From Nitratireductor aquimarinus (GTDB lineage: Bacteria; Pseudomonadota; Alphaproteobacteria; Rhizobiales; Rhizobiaceae): DNA of 64,000 nt. Position 1 is the stretch's first letter; every line of letters starts with the position of its first letter. This document shows, piece by piece, positions 35,325 to 43,648 of this stretch. The stretch spans positions 372,001-436,000 of the forward strand of contig NZ_CP177239.1 of assembly GCF_046773475.1 (NCBI RefSeq), read 5' to 3'. A program made the position numbers and the translations under genes. Below the pieces are notes generated by a model. That model searched no databases and had not been told where the DNA came from. It worked only from the letters and a program-made list of their open reading frames with translations.

Positions 35325-37895
35325 ATGCTACACTTCTCGCGCTGGCAAACGATACTTATCTGGCTGGCCGTGGCGCTTGGCGTCGCCTACGCGGCGCCGA
35401 ACATCATTCCGGCATCCTATTTGTCCTCCATGCCGAGCTGGGCGCCTTCGCGGCCAATGACGCTGGGCCTCGACCTTCAGGGCGGTTCGCACATTCTTCT
35501 CCAGATCGAGAAGAAGGAACTGATCGAGGAGCGCATCGTTACGACGCGCGACGACATCCGCCGTACGCTGCGTGACAAGCGGATCGGCTATACCGGTCTC
35601 ACCGGTTCGGGCCAGAGCGTGCAGGTTCGCATTCGCGACGCCGCTCAGATACCCGAAGCCAAGGAGGCTCTGCGCGAGCTGACACAGCCGGTGAATTCCG
35701 GCCTGTTCAGTGGCGGCACGGTGACCGAGCTTGCGCTCACCGAACCGGAGCCGGGCCTTCTGCGCTTCACGCTGACGGAAGACGGTATCAACTACCGTGT
35801 GTCCTCCGCGCTTTCGCAGTCCATTGAAGTGGTCTCCCGCCGCGTCAACGAGCTCGGCACCACCGAGCCGGTGATCCAGCGGCAGGGCGAAGACCGCATT
35901 CTCGTTCAGGTGCCGGGCCTTCAGGACCCGCAGCGCCTGAAAGACATTCTTGGCCAGACCGCCAAGCTGAGCTTCCAGATGGTCGACCAGTCGGTGCCCG
36001 TGCAGGAGGCCATCAACAGCCGCCCGCCCATCGGCACGACCATCAAATACTCGGTGGACGATCCGCCCGTTCCCTACCTGATCGAAGACCGCGTCATCGT
36101 TTCGGGTGAGAACCTCGTGGATGCGCAGGCGACCTTCGACCAGCGCACCAACGAACCGGTGGTGAGCTTCCGCTTCGACACGAAGGGCGCGACGCGCTTC
36201 GGTCAGGCGACGCAGGAGAATGTCGGTCGCCTGTTCGCCATCATTCTCGACGACCAGGTGATTTCGGCTCCGCAGATCCGCGAGCCCATCCTCGGCGGCA
36301 CCGGCCAGATTTCGGGCAATTTCAACGTCCAGTCGGCCAATGATCTTGCCGTTCTTCTGCGCGCGGGCGCTCTGCCGGCGACGCTGACAATCATTGAAGA
36401 GCGCACGGTCGGACCGGGCCTTGGTCAGGACTCCATCGACGCCGGCAAGATCGCCTCGTTGATCGGCGCGGCTCTTGTCGTTGTGTTCATGATTGCCGCT
36501 TACGGGCTTCTCGGCGTGTTCGCCGTGATTGCGCTTGCCGCCAATGTGACGATGATCATCGCGATCCTCTCGGCGCTCGGTGCAACGCTGACGCTGCCGG
36601 GCATTGCCGGTATCGTGCTGACCATCGGCATGGCGGTGGACTCCAGCGTGCTTATCTTCGAGCGCATTCGCGAGGAGAGGGCTGGCGGGCGTTCGCTCAT
36701 TCAGGCGGTCGACACGGGCTTCTCCAAGGCGCTGGCAACCATTGTCGACGCCAATGTGACGACGCTGATCGCCGCCGTGATCCTGTTCTATCTGGGTTCG
36801 GGTCCGATCCGCGGCTTTGCCGTCACGCTTGCCATCGGTATCGCGACGACGGTCTTCACCGCCTATTCGCTGACGCGCTGGATCGTCGCCGAGTGGGTGC
36901 GCCGCCGGCGTCCCCGTGAGCTGCCGCGCACGCCGCTGCGTTTCGTGCCTGACAACACGAAGATTGGCTTCATGAAGCTGCGCCGCGTGACCTTCACGCT
37001 TTCGGCTCTGGCTTCCATCGCGGCTGTGGCGCTGTTCATGACCGTCAACATGAACTACGGCATCGACTTCAAGGGCGGCTCCTCCATCGAGGTGCAGTCC
37101 CGCGAAGGACCGGCTGACATCGGCGATATCCGCGCGCGTCTGTCGGAACTCAATCTGGGCGACGTTCAGGTGCAGGAGTTCGGCGATCCGCGTGAGGTGC
37201 TGATCCGCGTTCAGGCGCAGGACGGCGGCGAGAATGCCGAACAGACCGTCATCGCCAAGGTGCGGGGCGAGCTTGAGGACGCCTATGAGTTCCGCCGCGT
37301 CGAAGTGGTGGGGCCGACCGTCTCCGGTGAGCTTGCGCGTGCCGGCACGATTGCGGTTCTGGTCTCGCTCCTGGCGATCCTGATTTACATCTGGCTGCGC
37401 TTCGAGTGGCAGTTTGCCGTGGGTGCAATTCTTGCCACACTGCACGATGTGATCATGACCGTCGGCTTCTTCGTGATAACCGGCATCGAGTTCAATCTGA
37501 CGAGTATCGCGGCGATCCTGACAATCGTGGGTTACTCATTGAACGATACGGTCGTGGTTTATGACCGCGTGCGCGAGAACCTGCGACGGTTCAAGAAGAT
37601 GCCGCTTCCGGAGCTTCTGAACCTGTCGATGAACCAGACGCTGTCGCGCACCATCATGACCTCGGTGACGACGCTTCTGGCGCTCGGTGCACTGTTCGTC
37701 TTCGGTGGCGAGGTGATCCGTTCCTTCACGGCCGCGATGATCTTCGGTGTGGTGATCGGCACCTACTCGTCGATCTTCATCGCCGGTCCGCTGCTGATCC
37801 TGTTCCGCATGCGCTCCACCGGGGCGCTGGGCGCAGAGCAGAAGGACGATGATGCGACCGGTTCGGACACGACCGGACAGATGCCGGCCAAGTGA
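35325..37895 (+). CDS. secDF: fused protein translocase SecDF
   Basis: An 856-residue natural fusion of SecD and SecF, with 12 expected membrane segments. The SecD half has LGLDLQGGSHILLQI near residue 45, the large P1 periplasmic domain, and the TM4 region AGIVLTIGMAVDSSVLIFERIREE containing the proton-path Asp. The SecF half starts near residue 550 and repeats the pattern: NYGIDFKGGSSIEV and LTIVGYSLNDTVVVYDRVRENLR. SecDF uses the proton motive force to help complete secretion. The fused form is typical of Rhizobiales. Its stop overlaps the next start (TGATG). Confidence 0.96.
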   Translation: MLHFSRWQTILIWLAVALGVAYAAPNIIPASYLSSMPSWAPSRPMTLGLDLQGGSHILLQIEKKELIEERIVTTRDDIRRTLRDKRIGYTGLTGSGQSVQVRIRDAAQIPEAKEALRELTQPVNSGLFSGGTVTELALTEPEPGLLRFTLTEDGINYRVSSALSQSIEVVSRRVNELGTTEPVIQRQGEDRILVQVPGLQDPQRLKDILGQTAKLSFQMVDQSVPVQEAINSRPPIGTTIKYSVDDPPVPYLIEDRVIVSGENLVDAQATFDQRTNEPVVSFRFDTKGATRFGQATQENVGRLFAIILDDQVISAPQIREPILGGTGQISGNFNVQSANDLAVLLRAGALPATLTIIEERTVGPGLGQDSIDAGKIASLIGAALVVVFMIAAYGLLGVFAVIALAANVTMIIAILSALGATLTLPGIAGIVLTIGMAVDSSVLIFERIREERAGGRSLIQAVDTGFSKALATIVDANVTTLIAAVILFYLGSGPIRGFAVTLAIGIATTVFTAYSLTRWIVAEWVRRRRPRELPRTPLRFVPDNTKIGFMKLRRVTFTLSALASIAAVALFMTVNMNYGIDFKGGSSIEVQSREGPADIGDIRARLSELNLGDVQVQEFGDPREVLIRVQAQDGGENAEQTVIAKVRGELEDAYEFRRVEVVGPTVSGELARAGTIAVLVSLLAILIYIWLRFEWQFAVGAILATLHDVIMTVGFFVITGIEFNLTSIAAILTIVGYSLNDTVVVYDRVRENLRRFKKMPLPELLNLSMNQTLSRTIMTSVTTLLALGALFVFGGEVIRSFTAAMIFGVVIGTYSSIFIAGPLLILFRMRSTGALGAEQKDDDATGSDTTGQMPAK

Positions 37896-38284
37896 TGGCG
37901 GGCGGCATTGAAATACGCGCGGCCCATTTCCCGGGCCGCGCTCCCATCGACGCTTACGGCAATGGCGGTTTTCGCTTTGCCGACATGTCGCATCGCGGTT
38001 CCATCCTGTGCATGCCTTCGGGCATTCACGGGTGGGACGTGGCGGCTTTCGAAGGGCTGGGCGAGGGCGACTTCACCAGGCTGTTCGACGAAGCCGCCGA
38101 CTTCGACATTCTGCTTCTTGGCACCGGAAAGACCCTGATCCCTGTGCCAGCTGAACTGCGCAAGCGCTTCCGGGCGGCCGGCGTGGCGGTCGAGCCCATG
38201 GCGACGGGCGCCGCGGTACGCACCTACAATGTGCTGCTTGCGGAAGACCGCACGGTTGCAGCAGCGCTGATCGCTGTCGACTGA
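37895..38284 (+). CDS. Mth938/NDUFAF3-family protein
   Basis: A 129-residue protein of the Mth938-like (DUF498) family, whose mitochondrial member NDUFAF3 is a complex I assembly factor. Visible family segments: YGNGGFRFADMSHRGSILCMPSGIHGW and DILLLGTGKTLIPVPAELRKRF, ending with ATGAAVRTYNVLLAEDRTVAAALIAV. ATG 37895 overlaps the secDF stop by one base; the next gene begins 1 bp after its stop, so secDF and both downstream genes are surely co-translated. A role in NADH dehydrogenase or membrane-protein assembly is inferred from homology and context. Confidence 0.85.
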   Translation: MAGGIEIRAAHFPGRAPIDAYGNGGFRFADMSHRGSILCMPSGIHGWDVAAFEGLGEGDFTRLFDEAADFDILLLGTGKTLIPVPAELRKRFRAAGVAVEPMATGAAVRTYNVLLAEDRTVAAALIAVD

Positions 38285-38285
38285 G

Positions 38286-39134
38286 ATGGCCGAAACGCAG
38301 CCTTTTGTCATGTCGGTGGTGCGCGACGCCGATCCGGACCGCTATCTCTCCGTGCTGTACGCACCCGAGGAAAAGCGCCCGGCGCTGTTTGCGCTTTATG
38401 CATTCAATTCGGAAGTTGCGGGCATTCGTGACCGGGTGAGCGAGCCGCTTCCCGGCGAGGTGCGGCTGCAGTTCTGGCGCGATGTGTTGACGGCGGAGGC
38501 TGCGCCGGAGAGTGCGGACGGTTCGCCGCTCGCGGTAGCTCTTCTGGAGGCAATCCGCACGCATGGGCTGCCCGTGCAGCCGCTGCTCGACCTTCTCGAA
38601 GCGCGCATCTTCGATCTCTATGACGACCCGATGCCAAGCCGCAACGATCTGGAAGGCTATTGCGGCGAGACCGCTTCGGCTCTGATCCAGCTTGCCGGAC
38701 TGGTGCTCGACACGCCAGCCGCCATGCGCGCCTCGGAACTGGCAGGCCATGCCGGCTGTGCACAGGCCATTGCCGGGCTTCTGCGCATGCTGCCGATCCA
38801 CCGCCGGCGCGGGCAGTGCTACATTCCGGGCGATCTGTTACGGGCCGCCGGCACCACACGCGAAAATCTTCTGAGCGGCGAGGACCGTGACGCTGCGGCG
38901 CGCGCCGTGGCGGCAATGGTCGCCCTTGGCAAACATCATGCGGCGGCATTCGAGGCAGGCGCGAAGGCGCTGCCGGCTTCTCTGCGTCCGGCATTCCTGC
39001 CTGCGGGGCTTTCACAGGCCTATCTCAAGCGCCTTGAGGCCAGCGGGGCTGCGGCACTCGAAGACATCGTGACGCTGCCGCAATGGCGACGGCACTGGCT
39101 GATGTTCCGGCGCGCCACGAAGGGATGGGGATAA
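38286..39134 (+). CDS. NDUFAF6-like protein of the squalene/phytoene synthase family
   Basis: A 282-residue all-helical protein of the isoprenoid synthase superfamily. The first catalytic Asp-rich motif of phytoene synthases is lost: the segment reads ALYAFNSEVAGIRDRVSEP. That stretch, together with VRLQFWRDVL and GLLRMLPIHRRRGQCYIP, closely follows human NDUFAF6 (C8orf38), a complex I assembly factor. It is therefore probably not a carotenoid enzyme, although automatic annotation would say phytoene synthase. It lies one base after the NDUFAF3-type gene and in the secDF operon. ATG 38286 is clear. Confidence 0.85.
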   Translation: MAETQPFVMSVVRDADPDRYLSVLYAPEEKRPALFALYAFNSEVAGIRDRVSEPLPGEVRLQFWRDVLTAEAAPESADGSPLAVALLEAIRTHGLPVQPLLDLLEARIFDLYDDPMPSRNDLEGYCGETASALIQLAGLVLDTPAAMRASELAGHAGCAQAIAGLLRMLPIHRRRGQCYIPGDLLRAAGTTRENLLSGEDRDAAARAVAAMVALGKHHAAAFEAGAKALPASLRPAFLPAGLSQAYLKRLEASGAAALEDIVTLPQWRRHWLMFRRATKGWG

Positions 39135-39192
39135 CCCCAGGACCTGGACCTCAAAGCGCGATCCGTTTTTCGGTTGTTCCGACGCTTCATTT

Positions 39193-39206
39193 ACAATCCG
39201 GATTGT
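39193..39206. promoter_or_regulatory. 14-bp palindrome upstream of the DUF4153 gene
   Basis: ACAATCC-GGATTGT is a perfect palindrome in the 178-bp gap before 39313. A GC hairpin (GTGCGCCC/GGGCGCAC, 39212-39231) follows and may end the secDF operon weakly. An operator role for the palindrome is only a possibility. Confidence 0.3.
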
Positions 39207-39312
39207 CCCTGGTGCGCCCGAAGGGGCGCACGGCGATTGACGATGCCGTTGTCCAATTTACGCCGCGTCCGCATGGTCTCTGACTATCGGCTCATTGATC
39301 GGGGGAAGGTTT

Positions 39313-41070
39313 GTGGCTGAAAATCTGAACAGAAATCATGCGGCCACGGGGTGGCTCGCATCAGCGCTTGAGGCGCTTGTCGCCATGGGCGATGCCGTGG
39401 CGCGCTTTCCCGTCACCGTGTTTTTTCTTTTTTTGACCGCCACCTACGCCAACGCGCTTGTTGCGGATATCGATCTTGTGCCCGCCGCCCTTCTTGGTGC
39501 GGCCAACAAGGATGACCTCCTCTTTGCGCTGATCGCCGCCGTGATTGCCTCTTTTGCCGCAACCCTGTTTGCGCAGGCCCGGCAGCTTTCAGCGTTGATC
39601 AGCGTGGCATTGCCGGTGCTCGCCGGTGTTGCCGCCTTTGCCGTCATGTGGCCGGACATCACCGAGCGCACAGTGGAATGGGCGTTTGTGCTCTCCCTGA
39701 TGGCGCTTGCGCCCATTGCGCCTTTCGCATGGCGGGGGACGGGCGATGCGTTCTGGATGTTCACGGCGCGGCTGGTATTTGCCGTGGGGCTCGGCCTGTT
39801 GGCGTTTGCGCTGTTCGGCGGCGGGATTTCGGCCATTCTGGCAAGTCTGACCCATCTCTTCGGGATCGATGTTCCGAATGATCTCTATGAGCATATCTGG
39901 GCCTCGATCGGCCTGTTCGTCGCACCGCTGTTCGGGCTCGGGCAGACGCCGCGCACCTTCGATGAAGAGCCGGGCGGCCATGAGCATGCGCTGATGCAGA
40001 GCGGGATGCGCGCGCTGGGTGATTTCGCCGCCGTGCCCATGCTCATCATCTATGCGCTCATTCTGCACCTCTATGCGGCCAAGATCGCGATTACCGGAGA
40101 GGTTCCGCAGGGCCAGATCGGATGGCTGGTGCTCACATATGGCGTGTGCATTGTCGCCGTTCTTCTTCTGACAAAGCCGTTTCTGGACACCGCCCGTGCG
40201 CCGACGCGCTTCTTCGTGCGTTTCTGGCCGCTGTTCCTTCTGGCGCCGCTGGGGCTTCTGTTCTACGCGCTCGCTCTGCGGGTGGGGGCGTTCGGCTGGA
40301 CGCCGCAGCGCTATTTCCTCGGCCTGTTCGGTCTGGTGACGCTCGCGCTGGTCGGGATGCAGGCGCTGCCGCGTCTGCGGGGCGATATCCGCCTCATCGC
40401 CGGCATTCCGGTTCTGGCGCTGCTTTTGGGCAGTTTCGGGCCGCAGGGTGCGCTCGACTGGTCGGTGCGGTCGCAGACGGCGAGGTTTCTGGAACTCGTC
40501 AACGATACGCCGCTCAGCGTGGCAGCGAAATCCGAGGCGCTTTCGGTGCTGCGTTATCTCAACGGAGAGGACGCCGTTGGCGCTGTGGAGCCTGAAGGTT
40601 TTGCGCTGAGCCCGGACGGCAATGCATATCGCGAAGTGGCCATCGCCTGGGGGCTCGATCCCGACAATCCCGTCCATGTGGATCGAAACGGGGTTTTCTA
40701 CAGCAATCCGTTGATTGTTGCGTTCAAGTCGGATGGGTTCGATGTCGTTGTCCAGAATGCGATCTTCCTGGACGGGGAGCCGGGTACTTTCGATATCGTT
40801 CTGCCGGATGGCGGAAAGATCGCGCTTCTGCTGAAGCAGAATGCGGTTTCGGTGAAAACCGCGAACGGGGTTGAAGGGCTGTTTCCCTTGGAGGAAGAAC
40901 GCATCGCTTCTCTCGCCTCACAGGATGGGCAGACGGTGATGTTCTCTCTGGAGGCTGAGGGGCGAAAGATCCTCATCGTGCCATCTCATCTCCACGCCAC
41001 GTTTGAGCCGGAGCTGGAGTTGCGCAACATGACCGGGACGCTGCTGCTAAGGCTTGAAGATTGGAAGTAG
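39313..41070 (+). CDS. DUF4153-type polytopic membrane protein
   Basis: A 585-residue protein with about 11 hydrophobic spans in the first 390 residues and a soluble C-terminal region of about 190 residues. The membrane part contains FFLFLTATYANALV, WAFVLSLMALAPIAPFAW, the loop GLGQTPRTFDEEP and FGWTPQRYFLGLFGLVTLAL, features I associate with the DUF4153 family; no function is known. The soluble part has repeated beta-type segments (FDIVLPDGGKIALLLKQ). I chose GTG 39313 with a strong GGGGGAAGG just before it; TTG 39295 is the alternative. A bidirectional terminator follows. Confidence 0.72.
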   Translation: MAENLNRNHAATGWLASALEALVAMGDAVARFPVTVFFLFLTATYANALVADIDLVPAALLGAANKDDLLFALIAAVIASFAATLFAQARQLSALISVALPVLAGVAAFAVMWPDITERTVEWAFVLSLMALAPIAPFAWRGTGDAFWMFTARLVFAVGLGLLAFALFGGGISAILASLTHLFGIDVPNDLYEHIWASIGLFVAPLFGLGQTPRTFDEEPGGHEHALMQSGMRALGDFAAVPMLIIYALILHLYAAKIAITGEVPQGQIGWLVLTYGVCIVAVLLLTKPFLDTARAPTRFFVRFWPLFLLAPLGLLFYALALRVGAFGWTPQRYFLGLFGLVTLALVGMQALPRLRGDIRLIAGIPVLALLLGSFGPQGALDWSVRSQTARFLELVNDTPLSVAAKSEALSVLRYLNGEDAVGAVEPEGFALSPDGNAYREVAIAWGLDPDNPVHVDRNGVFYSNPLIVAFKSDGFDVVVQNAIFLDGEPGTFDIVLPDGGKIALLLKQNAVSVKTANGVEGLFPLEEERIASLASQDGQTVMFSLEAEGRKILIVPSHLHATFEPELELRNMTGTLLLRLEDWK

Positions 41071-41089
41071 GGCGCAGCCAGGACTGAAT

Positions 41090-41128
41090 AAAAAAGGGGA
41101 AGCCGGCATTGCGGCTTCCCCTTTCTCT
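41090..41128. terminator. bidirectional Rho-independent terminator
   Basis: A 13-bp perfect stem (41093-41105 with 41112-41124) around GCATTG has A-rich sequence on its left and T-rich sequence on its right. It can end both the DUF4153 transcript (plus) and the convergent trmFO transcript (minus). Confidence 0.85.
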
Positions 41129-41154
41129 TTGTGGGCTCTCGTTCGAGAACCTGC

Positions 41155-42558
41155 CTATTCGGCGGCCTGGCTTGCCGGCTGTGCAGCGAGCCATTCCTTG
41201 AAGTCGACCAGCGCGCGCGCCGTCATCGCCTTCTTCTTGGCGACAGTCTTCTCCTTGCCGCGGAGGCGCTTGCCTTCGGGCTTCGGTACCTCGACGGGCG
41301 GGAACAGGCCGAAATTGACGTTCATTGGCTGGAAGGAGCGTTTGCCCGGCTCATCGTCGGAGATGAGATGCCCGCCGGTGATGTGGTTGAGCAGCGCGCC
41401 GAAGGCAGTGGTCCCGGGCGGCGTGGAGATCGGCTGACCCAGACGCTCGGATGCGGCAAAGCGACCGGCGATCAGGCCCATGGCCGCACTTTCCACATAG
41501 CCCTCGCAGCCGGTGATCTGACCGGCAAAGCGCAGGCCGGGGCGGCTTTTCAGCTGAAGCCGGCCGTCGAGAAGCGCAGGCGAATTCAGATAGGTGTTGC
41601 GGTGCAGGCCGCCGAGCCGTGCGAATTCCGCATTTTCCAGACCGGGGATCATGCGGAAGATGCGCGTCTGCTCGGCATATTTCAGCTTCGTCTGGAAGCC
41701 GACCATGTTGTAGAGCGTGCCAAGCGCGTTGTCCTGGCGCAACTGCACCACCGCATAGGCCTTTACGTCGGGATTGTGCGCATTGGTGAGGCCCATCGGC
41801 TTCATCGGTCCGTGGCGCAGCGTCTCCGGTCCGCGTTCCGCCATCACCTCGATGGGCAGACAGCCATCGAAATAGGGCGTGCCTTCCCATTCCTTGAACT
41901 CGGTCTTGCCGCCGTCGAGCAGTGCCTGGATGAAGGCTTCATACTGCTCCTTGTCCATGGGGCAGTTGATGTAGTCCTTGCCGGTGCCGCCGGGGCCGAC
42001 CTTGTCGTAACGCGACTGGAACCATGCGGTGCCTAGATCGATGGAATCGAAGTGGACAATTGGGGCGATCGCGTCGAAGAAGGCGAGCGACTGCGCGCCC
42101 GTGGCCTCCGAAATGGCTTCCGCCAGCGAGGGCGCGGTCAGCGGGCCGGTGGAGATGATTGCCTGATCCCACTCTTCCGGCGGCAGGCCGGTGACTTCCT
42201 CGCGCTCGATGGTGATGAGCGGATGCGCCTCAAGCTCTGCGGTGACGGCTTCGGAAAATCCGTCGCGGTCCACGGCCAGCGCGCCGCCGGCGGGCACCTG
42301 GTTGGCGTCGCCGCAGCGCATGATGAGGGAGTCTGCGAGCCGCATTTCCGCATGCAGCAGGCCGACCGCATTCGTTTCCGCATCGTCGGAGCGGAACGAG
42401 TTCGAGCAGACCAGCTCGGCAAGCCCGTCGGTCTTGTGCGCATCGGTGCCGCGCACCGGCCGCATCTCGTGGAGAATGACGGGAACACCCGCTTGTGCCG
42501 CCTGCCAGGCAGCTTCGGAACCGGCGAGACCGCCGCCAATGATGTGTATCGGTTTCAT
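41155..42558 (-). CDS. trmFO: methylenetetrahydrofolate-tRNA-(uracil-5)-methyltransferase TrmFO
   Basis: A 467-residue FAD/folate-dependent enzyme forming m5U54 in tRNA. The FAD-binding motif HIIGGGLAGSEAAWQAA opens the protein. Further family signatures are LVCSNSFRSDDAETNAVGLLHAEMR, the PYFDGCLPIEVMAERG and GLTNAHNPDVKAYAVVQLRQDN segments (with the catalytic Cys region), and GQITGCEGYVESAAMGL. The C-terminus has a Lys-rich extension. The ATG at 42558 starts at MKPIHIIGGG. Immediately upstream the sense strand reads CTCCTCCCCC, so no Shine-Dalgarno is present there. Confidence 0.95.
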   Translation of the reverse strand: MKPIHIIGGGLAGSEAAWQAAQAGVPVILHEMRPVRGTDAHKTDGLAELVCSNSFRSDDAETNAVGLLHAEMRLADSLIMRCGDANQVPAGGALAVDRDGFSEAVTAELEAHPLITIEREEVTGLPPEEWDQAIISTGPLTAPSLAEAISEATGAQSLAFFDAIAPIVHFDSIDLGTAWFQSRYDKVGPGGTGKDYINCPMDKEQYEAFIQALLDGGKTEFKEWEGTPYFDGCLPIEVMAERGPETLRHGPMKPMGLTNAHNPDVKAYAVVQLRQDNALGTLYNMVGFQTKLKYAEQTRIFRMIPGLENAEFARLGGLHRNTYLNSPALLDGRLQLKSRPGLRFAGQITGCEGYVESAAMGLIAGRFAASERLGQPISTPPGTTAFGALLNHITGGHLISDDEPGKRSFQPMNVNFGLFPPVEVPKPEGKRLRGKEKTVAKKKAMTARALVDFKEWLAAQPASQAAE

Positions 42559-42681
42559 GGGGGAGGAGATAAGCCGCCGGACCATGGAATGCAACGGTGG
42601 ATGGCGTGTGGCGCTAACCAATTATAGAGGCGGCTCTGACATCCGGTTTCGCAATCAACAGGGGCGTTTTATACTGTGCGA

Positions 42682-43263
42682 ATGGAATTTGGAGCATCAC
42701 GGGCGGGGCTGCTTGCAGCGGCGCTGTGTTTGGCATGTGTGACCGGGCCGGCGGCGGCGAAGGCGGAGCGCATCTATCTGTGCAGCGGCTATGGCTGTGT
42801 CTACAAGAAGAGCATGAACCTGGGGGCGGCTGCGAAGCAGCGGCTGGCCGCAATCATGGCGGGCGGCAGGTCTTCCGCAAGCGCCGAACGGGCGGCCATC
42901 AGCAAGGCGGTCCGCTATTTCGAGACGCTGGCGACACAGACCATGGGCGTGCGCGATAGCGCGAAGTCCGGACCGGGCGGCGCGCGGGTCTATGGCCAGA
43001 TGGACTGCATCGACGAGTCGCGCAACACGCGGACGCTCCTGACCTATCTGCAGCGCCACGGGCTGCTGCATCATCACACCGTGCGCAGGAACGCCGCACG
43101 CGGCTTCTTCATCGACATCCGCTACCCGCACGCCACTGCCGTGGTGCGCGCGAAGGATGGCCGGGACTGGGCTATCGACAGCTGGTACGAGCCGGCTGGC
43201 GGTGCGCCGGACATCATGCAGCTTTCTGAGTGGAAGAAGCGCGGCGTGCGCGGCGAGCGCTAG
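42682..43263 (+). CDS. secreted protein with a Cys-His-Asp arrangement (unknown function)
   Basis: A 193-residue protein with a signal peptide (EFGASRAGLLAAALCLACV, cleavage near AAA-KA). After a short Cys-containing start (IYLCSGYGCVYKK), a later domain places Cys109 in QMDCIDESRNT, His150 in IRYPHATAVVRAKDG and Asp166 in DWAIDSWYEP. Order and spacing resemble transglutaminase-like or papain-like cysteine enzymes, but I cannot name a family. GTG 42676 is an alternative start; no clear ribosome site is seen. It is convergent with the small-RNA array, whose terminator starts about 36 bp after its stop. Confidence 0.6.
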   Translation: MEFGASRAGLLAAALCLACVTGPAAAKAERIYLCSGYGCVYKKSMNLGAAAKQRLAAIMAGGRSSASAERAAISKAVRYFETLATQTMGVRDSAKSGPGGARVYGQMDCIDESRNTRTLLTYLQRHGLLHHHTVRRNAARGFFIDIRYPHATAVVRAKDGRDWAIDSWYEPAGGAPDIMQLSEWKKRGVRGER

Positions 43264-43298
43264 CGCATCCGGCGCGCGTGCATGGAAGCGGAGGGGAT

Positions 43299-43445
43299 AA
43301 AAAAACGACACCCGCCGAGGGAGGAGGTTCGGCGGGTGTCGTTATAGGGTGACCGGCAATTTTGGGAGGAGGAGGTTGCCGGTCTATTCGTCAGGGTTGG
43401 GAGGAGGTAACCCGGACGAAATCTATGAAACTCAAATCCTGACAG
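43299..43445 (-). ncRNA. cuckoo/CcsR-type small RNA, unit 4
   Basis: Most distal unit of the array. Read on the minus strand it has three hairpins with CCUCCUCCC in the loop: stem at 43409-43418/43389-43398 (loop motif 43399-43407), a 9-bp stem 43376-43384/43351-43359 (motif 43364-43372) and a 13-bp stem 43329-43341/43306-43318 (motif 43319-43327). The last is a true terminator, followed by seven T residues (A-run 43299-43305). The 5' end is set by a promoter-like element at 43451-43478. The family loop is complementary to Shine-Dalgarno sequences. Confidence 0.85.
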
Positions 43446-43450
43446 CGCCC

Positions 43451-43478
43451 ATATAGGAAGGCTTCTGCCCGGAAACAA
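43451..43478 (-). promoter_or_regulatory. possible internal promoter of sRNA unit 4
   Basis: On the minus strand TTGTTT (43478-43473) is followed after 16 bp by CTATAT (43456-43451), preceded by TTC. The -10 resembles both sigma70 and alphaproteobacterial RpoH-type elements. The -35 overlaps the 3' tail of the preceding unit's terminator hairpin. The same element is present in the duplicated unit 3. Confidence 0.4.
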
Positions 43479-43615
43479 CACCCGCCGAGGGAGGAGGTTC
43501 GGCGGGTGTCGTTATAGGGTGACCGGCAATTTTGGGAGGAGGAGGTTGCCGGTCTATTCGTCAGGGTTGGGAGGAGGTAACCCGGACGAAATCTATGAAA
43601 CTCAAATCCTGACAG
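43472..43615 (-). ncRNA. cuckoo/CcsR-type small RNA, unit 3
   Basis: Nearly identical to unit 4 (170-bp repeat, one mismatch). Loop motifs on the minus strand lie at 43569-43577, 43534-43542 and 43489-43497. The last hairpin is followed only by TTGTTTCC, a weaker U-tract than in unit 4, so read-through or processing into unit 4 is likely. Confidence 0.82.
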
Positions 43616-43620
43616 CGCCC

Positions 43621-43648
43621 ATATAGGAAGGCCTCTGCCCGGAAACAA
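43621..43648 (-). promoter_or_regulatory. possible internal promoter of sRNA unit 3
   Basis: Duplicate of the element in unit 4: TTGTTT (43648-43643), 16-bp spacer, CTATAT (43626-43621) on the minus strand. One base in the spacer differs between the two copies (43463 versus 43633). Confidence 0.4.

Noticed and set aside
35328..37445. 705-codon minus-strand frame opposite secDF
   Set aside because: Shadow of secDF with Arg/His/Asp-rich composition and no domain.
38286..39134. Phytoene/squalene synthase of carotenoid or hopanoid synthesis
   Set aside because: The first Asp-rich catalytic motif is replaced by NSEVA, segments match NDUFAF6, and no isoprenoid genes are nearby.
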